64,000 nt of DNA from Nyssa sinensis (Eukaryota; Streptophyta; Magnoliopsida; Cornales; Nyssaceae), in the NCBI GenBank assembly GCA_008638375.1, contig CM018036.1, positions 14,829,651-14,893,650 on the forward strand, read 5' to 3'. How positions within the stretch are numbered: position 1 is the stretch's first letter; the number at the start of each line of letters is the position of its first letter. The position numbers and the translations under genes were made by a program. Shown here piece by piece: positions 1 through 12,200 of the stretch. Below the pieces are notes generated by a model. It saw only the letters and a program-made list of their open reading frames with translations. It searched no databases and was not told the DNA's origin.

Positions 1-359
1 TGTAAGGGCTGGGTTGGCCTGCAGTGAGAAATAATGGAAAATGGTTATATATTGGTGCAGGGGTATAAGGGACATTTCTTGCACAATCCAAATTTAATTC
101 TGACATTTCCAAACATAGGATGGTATTATAACACTCACTAAATAATCTAGTCCCACTTATTCCAAACACATTCTAAAATTTTACTACCATACTAATTAAT
201 CTTATACTTCCTTCCCTTCACTATTTAATCCCAATATTAATTAGTCTGACTAATCCTATTTGGCAACCAAACGAAGCCTAAATGTATGTGAGCAGCAAGG
301 ATCATGGATTCAAGGTCATATTGCATTTGGTATAGACATTGATATGTACACTTATCCAA

Positions 360-632
360 AACCTTTTGTAGCACTCACCTCTTCTCAAGCCTACAATTGG
401 ATCAGGAAATCCTTGCATTTCATTCATGCCAATTCTCAAATTAATTGGATAATGGATATCAGTAGCCATCCATTCCCCCCCCCCCCCCCGGCAGAACCTT
501 TTGTAGCACTCACCTCTTCTCAAGCCTACAATTGGATCAGGAAATCCTTGCATTTCATTCATGCCAATTCTCAAATTAATTGGATAATGGATATCAGTAG
601 CCATCCATTCCCCCCCCCCCCCCCCCCGGCGG
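360..632. repeat. 135-bp tandem duplication ending in poly-C tracts
   Basis: Two head-to-tail units begin at 360 and 495 (period 135). They read as identical except for the length of the C homopolymer that closes each one. A GA-rich stretch follows at 633-660. The unit matches no gene or element I recognise. It lies in SPPA1 intron 5, left of the last visible exon. The perfect match means a very recent duplication or an assembly artefact around the homopolymer. Confidence 0.9.
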
Positions 633-1020
633 CAGAGAGAGGGAGAGAGAGAGAGAGAACAAGCAAATAGGATGGGACAACTCTTGATCTGCAGTTGACT
701 CAATATTTGGACGGCATAATGGCCAAGAGAGGAAGATGCAACAAACAGTGGGCTTAAGTGCTACTGAATGGTGTAACAATAGTATTCAACATACCAGATT
801 TAATTTCATCCTGACTAATTAATATTAAAATCCCATTTGAATTATTTGAAGAATAATATATTAAGAACTAGTGGACCCATTAGTGGATAAAAGTGCTGTC
901 TCACTCTATGATCCTATGTATATATAATAATTTAATGAATTGTGATAGCATAAACTGTTTCTCCATCAAAAAGCTTATGCCCCAATATTGCAATTGTAAG
1001 GTTGAAATCGATATTTGTAC

Positions 1021-1124
1021 CTCATCATCATACTTTATATTTGTTATCCAGCCATCTTCTTTCAGTCTTTCTACTTGGTAAACTCCTTCATTGATGAAGT
1101 TTTCAATTTCCTCTCTATTCTTTC
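1021..1124 (-). CDS. SPPA1: SPPA1 exon 5 (last exon in the window)
   Basis: 104 nt after acceptor tttcatgcag, ending phase 0 at GATGATGAG before donor gtacaa. It encodes KNREEIENFINEGVYQVERL and then ends IKYDDE, the expected end of the N-terminal SppA domain. It overlaps no open frame long enough to be noticed by length alone. I found it by following the splice phase. No further SPPA exon was recognised in 1-1020, so the rest of the gene lies beyond the left edge. Confidence 0.9.
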
Positions 1125-4100
1125 CTGCATGAAAATTTCAGGGCTTCAATAATTAAGTTTGATACTGGCACACCAAAACCAAAAGACACCAAAGCACCTT
1201 TGGTAAGAGAAATTTTATCCAGCCAATTCCCGTAGATGTTATCAAGCAATGTGGTCAGCATCTCACAATTTTCTTCGGACATACTTTTGCGCATAAGTTG
1301 ATCTCCAGCACTTTTATATTTACCAATCCTTTGCACTTGTGGTTCAATTCCAGCTTTCTCAAGAACACCTGCAAAACAATTTATTTTGCCCCTCTGCTGC
1401 AGTTAAAAAGAACCATGAGCCTAGGTAAAGCAAAGTATTCCTCTTACATTCATGTTAGACATCCTCACAGAAATCACCACAATAATAATTAAATGTGTGC
1501 CTCCAACTTATTTTAAACGGCCAATAATCTGAATAGGACCAAAGGCCTTCATCCTCTTGCATGGGTTAAAATGAGTAACCAAGTAATCGTAATCTCCCAA
1601 ATATAATGACTGAAGGTGAATGTTTCTAGGAATTAAACTATTGAAGTGCACTTTCCTCAGGGCAGAAGGGCTATCAAGACTTTCATGCGGTATTTAAGGT
1701 TTTAACAATGGCTTTTCTCCATCAACATAAATGAATAAATAAATATATATTCTTCTGAACGTCTGATTCTTGCTAAGAATTATCATGCCAGATTAGGGAA
1801 TCAGAGGAACTTTTTATTAACTTAATATTCATACATATTCAGTTTATTATTTTGAATGAGTAGATGGTATCCTTATTAATCTTTATGTTGCACTGTTCCA
1901 TTCTTTATTATGACCAATGCCCGTAGATTACTAAACCATTGACAAAAATATCTTAATACAATACCAAAGGAAGCTTGAGAGACGGTTAGTTTCTAATAAA
2001 ATGGATTTCACTGCGAACTAGAAAAACCATGCATATAAAGAACTTTGAAAGAACAGGATTAGAAACAAATTAGATGCTGCATTCACACCCAAGATTCTTA
2101 GATTAGAAGTCTAGCAGGCCAGTTAACAGGGTAAAATATGTTATGCTGGAGGCAGGAATCCACATTGAATCCATCACATAATTTATCTGAGAGGTTGATG
2201 ATAAAAAACAAACAAGTTTTGTGACTCATTTAATTGAACATACAGCAAAAATCTCTGGGCATGGGCAACTATTGCTTGATAACAGTCTTTTAAACTGAAA
2301 CAAGATTATTGGAGCATTACAATGCAACTGAAGTCTGGAATTCAGATACTATAACAGAAGATAAAGAAGAGTTCATTTACTTCGTATTGGTGCCAGAGAG
2401 AGAAATCCATTATATGTGCATAATGAAACTTTCCTGATGAACAAGGCACATGGAATATATTATATGCAACTCAGATCAACCATTTGACCAGTCACTTTTA
2501 GTAACAACGCATATATTGTAATGAAAGTAGCTGAAAGCAACCAATTAGTGAGATTTTTTTTTATAAGAACCAATCAGTATAAAAGAAGACTACACAAATC
2601 TAAAAAAAAAAGGGAGAAGAAGAAGATACTGATCAATATAAAAGAAGACTACACAAATACTTGTCAAAAGAAGAAGAAGACTATACAAATACTAGTTATA
2701 ACCATCACTGTTTGAATTATATATAATTTAATATCAGTGCTATTCATGGTATAAATAATTCCATCTCAATGTAACTTTTACATCAGTAGTGAAGTAGATT
2801 GTTGCTGGATCCCCCACCCATGCAATTCAAATAAAAATATAAAATTTCGTGACCCATAGATGAATGAGTAAAATCAACTCACCTCCAAGGAATGATGCTT
2901 GAACTGTCAAACCATATAGAGCAAAATAAGCACTTGGAGGAGCATATAGCTCTTCACAAGCACAGCCAAGGTAATATTCTTTCTCTCCACATGCAGGGAC
3001 ATAACCCACAATGAATTTACCTACAAATTCCCAAAAATAATCGAAGTTTATGATTAGCACGTGAAATCTGGCTGGAATTTTTGAAAGACTTGGAGTTAAA
3101 TAACTGGGTTATTTGTAAGAGACAACGTCGACTCCAGTAACATAACAAACAAAATCAACACCCTTATAATGCCAAGGAGATAAAAATGACTTAAAAGTTC
3201 CAAGTAGCTACGTACTCTTTAAGATTCAAGGTTATTGGATATAGACACCATTTTCAATATCCAACAAATAGTTCCATCAAAACAAAATAACCTTGAATGA
3301 CCATAAAAGAAATGTGAAAAGAAACATGAGAAAATAATGTAAAATAAGTCTATTGTATAAACATGTTCAATAGGTGCGGTGTGGTTGTGCACAGATATTG
3401 ACACATGAGGATGATGCGGGTGCATATGCATCAAGCCGCCATTCAGACGCAGATATAAAGAGGAAAAAAAAAAACATTAGTTGCATTTGCTGGTTTTCTT
3501 TTTTTTGTTTTGATAAGTAAGAATTGTATATATAAAGGTGCCCAAGAAGGGCATCAAGGGCAAAAACCCCAAAATATTACATCTACTTTAGAGAACCCAA
3601 AAAATCTACAAAAGAAGAAACATTTATAGGTAAAGCCTCTTTGACCCAAAAAAATAATAAGCGCAAAAAGGTAGTCCTTAAAGAAAGGGAAGGAGAGTTT
3701 CCGCTCTTCGAAAACACGATTATTCCTTTCAATCCAAATACACCACAAGAGGCAAATTGGGGCCAACCTCCAAATCCTCTTAATATCTTTTGGAAGGTTG
3801 CACCCTTCCCAAGCCAACAATAGGTCTTTAACAGAGCCTGAGATAACCCAAGAGAAGCCAAACAGGGAAAGAACAAGATTCCAGCAACTCCAAGAAGCAT
3901 GACAATGGATGAGGACGTGATCCACCCTTTCCTCATCATGCTTACAAAAATAGCATCTGCTAGCCAAAAGAAAGCCCCCTTTCTTCAAATTATCCGCAGT
4001 TAATATGGCATTCCAAGAGGCTTCCTAGGCAAAGAAGAAAGCTTTAGAGGGGGACTTTAGAATGCCAAGCGAGCTTCCAAGGAAAAGAGGGTTATCAGAG

Positions 4101-6261
4101 CTGAACATGCTTTTGTAAAGAGAGCTAACAGAAAAAGATTTCTTATCCGGCATCCAGATTCTACTATCCTCCCTACCATCCATGGCCCGGAAATTGTTGA
4201 TGTGATGCAGGAAAGATTCCACCTCTTCAAGCTCCCAATCAGAAAAATCTCTCCTAAAGCGGGGGGTCCATATGAGCTCATTCCCTACTCTCTCCATACA
4301 ATCGCTAATCCAAGCCGCCTTATTGCTAGCCAGACTATATAACATAGGAAATTTTGCCCCCAACGTCTCAACCCCAGCCCAGACATCATCCCAGAACTTC
4401 ACCCTATCACCATTCCCGATAACAAAGCTACATCTTTCCTTGAAAATCCACCAATCACCTCTAATGTAGCCCCAAAGACCACATCCCCTCGGGCCCCTTG
4501 CATTGCCCTAGCACCAGCCCCCTAATATCACACCCATACTTGGAAATAATGACCTCCTTCCAAAGCTCCCTGTCACTTTCTCCAAAATTCCATAACCATT
4601 TCCCTAGAAGGGCTTTATTAAAAAGTCTCAAATCTTTACCCCTAAACTCTCAAGAGACACTGGCTTCTTGATTTTATCCCAAGCAACTAGGTAAATCTTT
4701 CTACAATCACTGTCATGGCCCCATAAGAAATCCCTTTGAATCTTCTCCAATCTTCTGTTGACTGTCTTAGGCATAGGGAAGAGAGACATGAAATAAGTGG
4801 GGAGATTTGACAAGGTACTTTTAAGAAGGGTGAGCCTGCCTCCCTTAGAGAGGAGTTGGCCTTTCCACCCTGACAGCTTGTTAAGGAACCTTTCAACCAC
4901 AGGATCCCAAACCCCAATAGCTCTCGAGGGAGCTCCCAACGGAAGGCCCAAATAAACCAGTGGGAAGCAGCCCACCCTACATCCCAGAGTACTGGATAAA
5001 AAGTCCATCTCTTGTATCGGCTCTACCGGAGTAATGCTGCTTTTTGCAAGATTGATCCGCAAACCTGACACAGCTTCAAAACGCACAAGAATACAACGGA
5101 CAAAGCGAAGCTGACGCATTGAAAGGTCACAAAAAATGATGGTGTCATCAGCAAATAACAAATGGGAAATGGCAGCACCTCCACCCCCTCTGTCCCTCAC
5201 ATGAAAGCCTTTGATGAGGCCCACTTCCTCGACACGGAACAAATATGAATGGAGATCCATACATGCAGCATTGTGTATGATCTGTGATAACTTAAAGTTG
5301 GCAGATTTCGGTCATAGGACTTATTAATTTATCTCAGCCCTAGTCATTGAAAATCCTAGAGAAGGGTCAGAGATTCAACTAAAAGAAAATTTTACCAAAT
5401 ATTTTAAAGTACCTCAGTAGAACTATGAATATAACAATGCACCTGATTTCTTAAAATCCAATATATGCCTCCGAATTTCTTCAACTTTACCCCACCCACA
5501 TTCCAAGGGTTCAATGTGGAGATAGATGCCAGAGATACGAGGATCATATGTTGCTTTCGTGAAGTTTTCACAAATTTGAGGTAGAGATAGTCCTGAAGAG
5601 AAACGGCTTTTTAGCTGATCAGATATCTGAAGATAAAAAGACAAAATAAATCTCAACTCCCTCACCAGATAAAACATCAGCATATTAAAAATGATACATA
5701 GGAAAACAAAGCATATTAGTACCTAACAAATAAGAATAAAAGTCGTTAACTTGATTCACGAAGAAGACGGGATAAGCAAGGCGGGAATCATAAACAAATA
5801 AAAGTTTTCATGAATTCATATAGTTCTGAACTTATCAGTTAATGCATCAACAGTATTTTTTTCTCAAGTACAAAGAATACATCTGCATCCTAACAGGAAT
5901 GGACAGTAATAAACAGGCTAGTCATCCAGTATTTAATTATGCAAATCGGTTGATGACACAGTGATGAGTCATACTAAAGCAACATATGTTAAGGCCGTTT
6001 GTTATTGCGTCTTGTGTCACATCAATATTTCTTATTTTACAATATAAATTAAATAACTCAAGCCAAGTTTGTTAAAAAAAATTTTAATTTTTCTTTCTTA
6101 ATAAACAAAAAGTGTATAAAAAGCAGAAGCTGTACATGAACAAATTGACTCAAGCAACACATTTTTATTTGTTTCTAACTTTTTAAGCATTTTTATCTCA
6201 TTGCTGATGTTGACATATACTGGTATCAATAGTTTTTACTACATAGACTAGGATATTTATC

Positions 6262-6293
<32 letters not shown>

Positions 6294-9200
6294 CACACAC
6301 ACACACAACGGTAAGGTTGCTCCATTGTGACTTGGAGATCACGGGTTCGAGTCGCGGAAGCCACTTCTTTGCTCACGAAAGTAAGGCTACGTACATCTAA
6401 CCCTTTCCAAACCCCACAATGGCAGGAGTCTCGTGCACTGGGATATATTCCACCACATAGTATACTAAATTATTCAATACAAGTTTGTTAAATATTCTTT
6501 ATCTTCAATATAGATTTTGGGATGAGAAAAAATTGTAGAAAATGTAGAAGATGCACATGGTTAGTTAAAGCAAATGTAAAATTTCTTGTACGAAAAGTTT
6601 CCTCCCAGTCAATTTTGGAACTTCCACAGTCCTCATATGTGAATGCCATTTCTTTATAATTTATGCAGTATTTGTACAAGTTGAGACCCTACTAAGGTTC
6701 TGATGAAGGATAAAAATATAGAGTGACTGAATAATTCAATAGTTAATTAATCTACTTAAGGAGTTAGTAAAAACTGTAAAGTAATTGCCAATATGCACAG
6801 AATTGTGATCATTTAGTTCATATATGATATTTGCATGAATTCTTAACAGTGCCCCACAACTGAACTTTGTCAAATTCAAGTTAAATATCATTCAATGCAT
6901 GCAATTAGATTAAAAAGTAAACCTCATCGAAGTTTAGCTAAGCTTTTGTGAAATCACCAACTTATCTAAAAGCTTAAGCTAATAGAGAGGGTGTAACTTT
7001 ATTATTATATTCTCTAACATCCCCCCTCACGTGTGGCCACTTTGAGCCTACACGTGTCAATTCATATTTTTGGGTGACGGTGAGATTTGAACTCAGGACC
7101 TTTGGCCTGCTCTGATACTATGTGAAATCACCAACTTATCTAAGAGCTTAGAGAATATAATAATAAAGTTACACCCTCTCTATTAGCTTAAGCTTTTAGA
7201 TAAGTTGATGGTTTAACATGGTATCAGAGCAGGCCAAAGGTCCTGAGTTCAAATCTCACCATCACCTTGAAAAATATGAATTAACACGTGTAAGCTCAAA
7301 CTGGCCACACGTGAGGAGGCGTGTTAGAGAATATAATAATAAAAGTTACATCATCTCTAACAGCTTAAGCTTTTAGATGAGTTGGTGATTCAACAGCTTT
7401 ATACAAAACTCAAAATAAAATATAAACAAGATTTAGAACTTGATTCCAACTCTAATACAGTCTTTGTTGTGCTAGAAAAACAATCAAAACAAAAAAAATT
7501 ACAGAAATAGAAAACTATGCAATGAATTGGAAAACAATTGATATTGGGATAAGAGCCACAAAGATTCTAAATGCAGCAACAAATGGTAAAGAGTTAAAAC
7601 CATAGATGAAAAGAACGAGATGAAATTGTTATGGATGATAATCCTTTAATTCATATTTACTAAACAATCGAAATGGTTTATTACATATAGCCATTTGAAT
7701 TTGCAGTTGCAATTTCAAATACATTGCAAGTCACAATCAAATCAATTTAATTTCAGGCACAATTATAGCTGCAGTGGGTTGCAAATCAATGTAATTTAAA
7801 ACGTCTTACGGAACCAGAGGACAATAACAGAAAAGTATGAGCAATCATACAACCCTGCACGATGAACTAGGGAGTGGGGAACTAATAAATATTAAACTTT
7901 CTTTATAGGTCTCATGTATATTGAAGTTCTAAAATCAGTATATCCATATCATAACAGCTACACTGGGTATTTATTATCTAAATCTACAATCAATTAACCA
8001 ACAGGTTGGACTGCATAATTCTGTGTATCTAGTAGGTAGGTGAAAACTATAATAAGGTACTTGAAAGCAGTCTCTGAATTTCATGTTTATAAGATCATAT
8101 AAACTGTTACTGCATCTTATCAAAAAGGGAAAAAACAAGATAGCAACTTATTGGCACAGATTGAGGGCAAGTGCAAAGCTTATTCCTGCTGAACAGGAAT
8201 AGCATTGATCAAAAGGGGTTCTGTCTATGTTTGTTAAGCCGCATTTCGTAGTTTAGTCAAGTAAAGTTCTATTTTCTAATTTTAATGTGCCCTCCTTTCA
8301 CTTAGACTTGTATTTGAAACAATACAAAGTCATACAGGCCCACAAACATGGGTGGAGCCACATGAGCAGAGTCAGCTAAAGTTTTAGAAAATATTTTTTT
8401 TCTTTTTGGTTGGGGGGTGGGGGTTTGGGGTTATTAAAAATTGAGGGATTCGATCAAAGGTCCTCCAACAAGTTGGAATTTTAGCTTAGGTCCAACCCCA
8501 ATCTTTTTAACACCAAAAGTTCCTCACTAAAGTTGTAGCTATAATACCCCTCAGCCTATAGTTTCCCATGTGCGTCAAGTGTGCTTGTGATTTCAGTCAT
8601 ATGACTCACATGTTCCTAAAAAAAATTCAACATTCATAACTTACAAAATATAAATTCGTTTTCTATAAAATTTATATATTTGGACTCTAAAAAAATCGAG
8701 ATCTATGAAACAAAATCCGTATTGCATATAAAATTCACTCTGGAAACAGGGAAATTTCGCTATGCAAAAGAGTGAAATTGCTGGAAACGTGAATTTAAGG
8801 TTGAAAATGGCATTTTTGACAAAATTAAGGACGCAAACTACCTAAGGTTGTTTGAGTTGGCTAGATTTCAAAAAAATATATGAAATCCATATATATTTCG
8901 TATGAAATGGAAAACCGAGTACAAGTTATGACGGATTGAAGTTTTGGCATTCCATATTGAATTTTGTACATGAAAGGGATAAAGTGAATGTTGATTCCAG
9001 CTTTCTCTAATTTTTCTGCACTACGCATGTGTAGAATAAACTTAACAAACTGTGGGACTAAAGACTAGTAAAGAATTTTTTTTCATACCTCATGCAAGAT
9101 TTTCTTAATGGTGGTGTTGTGTGTTCTATGGACACCAGAAACTTTTGAAATATTTGACAATACAAGGGTTTTAAATAGACTACAAATGACATGATGCAGT

Positions 9201-12200
9201 AATAGATTTAACTTGGGCCATTTTGTTGTACAACTTTATCATCTCTTGGTGGTATGCTGAGATGTATTCATGGTACGTGCAGGTTTTTGGCCCTTCGATT
9301 TAGCAAAACAAAATCTTATGAACAAACTGATATTCCCACTGTCAATGAAGTTTCACTGTCTTAAACTTACACTACAAGTGTAATTAAATATAGTGAAATT
9401 CACTATTTCTTAAAATATAGTGAAATTTCATTGTCTTCCCCTTTCTCTTTTATAAAGGAGTTTTATTCAATTTTCCTATAACACAGTGGAATTTCATGGT
9501 GTTTTGAATAGAGAAATTTCAAAGCTCCCTAGATTTCTTTGTTCAAGAAATAGATAAATGTAGCACTAATCAATGTTCCCAGATGAATAATTTCCTTGTT
9601 GATAATAGTACATTGTTAATTGTTTGGAACTCCATCATTGAAATTTCTCTTGAAAGCCAAAATAATTCGCTGTTCACAGTGAAATTTCGCTGCCCGTTGG
9701 GCAGTAAAATTTTTTTGTATCTCAGACTCTCAGTGAAACTTCACTGTTTGTTTTTCAATGAACTTCTTTGATTTGAAACTGGAAATTTGAATTCATTGTT
9801 TATATTGATATATTAGGAACAGTAAGCAGTTCTTATCAATGGCTCAATGCAAGTAAATAATTTGGATATTTCATGAATATGAATTTTAAAACAAAAAAAA
9901 TAATCTATCCGTACAGAGAAATCACTGTCCATTGAACAGAGAGTTTTATATGTGGCTAAATCTATATATTTTTATGAGACTTGATCAATGACTAATATAC
10001 AAATAGTGAAATTACAAAACAGTGAAAGCATCTGGAACACCTTGGAAAATTTTACTGTGGGGCTCTCAATGAAATATCATTGTTTAGGCACTTCACATGA
10101 GCAAAATATTTGCACTTGGCACAATGAAATTTCACCATGTTTTTACTGTGTTTTACCAACAAAAACAGTCTCCTTTCTCTCACAATTGGATTAATAAACA
10201 ATCAATCTGTTATCCATTGCAGAAGTCTCAATGCATCCAAGAAAATTAAATAATATAAGAAAAAATAATAAATAAATAAGAAAATAAATGGCCCTATTAC
10301 TAGTTGCAGCACTCCAAGTCAAGTCCTATTTGGCTTTGGCCTTGAGCCAAGAAAATCAAACAACTGGCCATGACTTCCTTTTCTGCCCAAGTCCTATTTG
10401 GGTCTGGCCTTGAGCCAAGAGATTCAAACAATTGGCCATGTCTTCCTTTTTGTCTGTGAATTCAATTGAGTTCATGGGAGAGGACATATTTATAGAAATC
10501 TATATATAAACGCCCGTTTGATCTCTGTAATCTGAATAGATTCAATAATGGCCACGCCGAGAGGGCACATTGAGGAGATACAGAGAAAGAAGTTCTATAT
10601 AGGACTCGAAGAAGAGAATCCACTAGCCCTGAATCTCTATCAGGCCATTAATTCTCTCTCTGCTGAACTCTACACAAAACATTGCCACTTTCTCATGGAA
10701 ATCATCCTGGAACACCATTATCATCCAGTCCTCTAATAGTGTGTGTGTGTGTGTGTGTGTGTATACACACACACACATATATACATCTATCAAATCCACC
10801 AAAATCTCACTCTGTTCTCCACCCCTCAATACGCCACCTCAAAATCCCCAAATGGATTTGACTTCTACATTTATACATCACAGTAACTCTTTACTTTAAA
10901 ATTGAAAGAGGAGGAGACAACAGTGCATCTTGCGCTGCAGGTTCAGTGATGAAGCAAGGAGTGTTCCGCCACCGAAAATATTTGGATTGTTCCGCCGAAG
11001 CCAAGGGCGGAGATGGCAAGGAGTTGCACCACCTAAGTAGATCTAGATTGTTCTGCTGGCCCCCTGCTAAAGTGGATGAGAAAGGTTACCCAAAGGAAGA
11101 GGTATGGAGAAATTGACAAAAAGAACGTTGCATCGTTTATTTTTAAGGGAAAAATCATCTTAAAAAAATGGACATTGAGCTTCCTTCAAAGTATCTTCTA
11201 TTTCTTTCCCTTCAAATGCACCAAAACAAGCATGTAGGGACAATCCTCCACACCTTTCTCTTGTCTCTTCTTCAGCATCCACCAACCCAACTCCTTAAAA
11301 GAGCATCAACCAAACAAGGCATTCCCCAACAAATGCTGAATAACAAAAAGAGAAAGTTCCACACCTCCTTCACAAAAGAACAATGGATAAATAAATGGTC
11401 ACTAGATTCCTCACTCTCCAAACACATACATCTCCCAGCCAAGTGGAATCCTCTCTTCTTAAGATTATCCATGGTCAATATCCCTTTCCAAGTGATGGAC
11501 CACAAAAAAAAATGAAGGTTAAATATTATAAGGTGATTACACGTTGGAGTTTGAATTCTGGACTCTACACCATAGTAGGCTCAAGTGACTTTTTGGTCAA
11601 TGACACCAAATCATTGTATGACAATTCCCATATTTTGAAATTGCATATAAATTTCTTCAATCTACCTACAATTTCCATTAGTTTGGTCAGTTTTACAAGA
11701 TGTAGATCTTATACCAATGTATTGAGACGAAAGCAAGCTTTGTAAAAAGTTATAGAAATGAAAATTTTAACTTATAAATTAGCTGCTGTTGACTGCTACT
11801 GCAGAAGAAAAACCATAGCTCCGTCCCTACCCAGGAATACCATAATTTGAATTAACCTATCAGTCAGCTGATGCCCTTCCAAATACAAGAATCAGCATTA
11901 AGTCATACCATAAAAATGTGTGTACGTCTACATATATAATTAAATAAAAACTCAATACTAAAAATTTTCAGTACTAAACATTTAAGTAGCTCAATTTTTA
12001 AGAAGTACAAATTTAAGGGTAAATTTCTCCATTCAGATTAAAATTTGAAAACACCTCTAAATATATTCAACATTCATCCAACACAAAATTCAAACCCTAT
12101 TTTAGTGGGGGGCTTTCTTTTCTTTTTTTTGAATTGGTAGCTCGTAGAGCAGTATTAGACGCATTTAATGGAGGAACTAAATTTTTTATTTTTGTTTTTT

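Noticed and set aside
1..290. MITE ending near ttggcaaccaaacgaagcc
   Set aside because: The right-hand text looks MITE-like, but the left end is outside the window and no matching terminal inverted repeat or target duplication could be shown.
260..670. 136-residue open frame with a repeated peptide and poly-Pro
   Set aside because: It is created by the 135-bp DNA duplication and poly-C tracts. The opposite strand is equally open, and no known domain is visible.
7219..7262. Possible tRNA gene (tggtatcagagc followed by a B-box-like gagttcaaatctc)
   Set aside because: This is the primer-binding site and core of the miniature LTR element, present in both halves of the inverted dimer. It has no tRNA fold.
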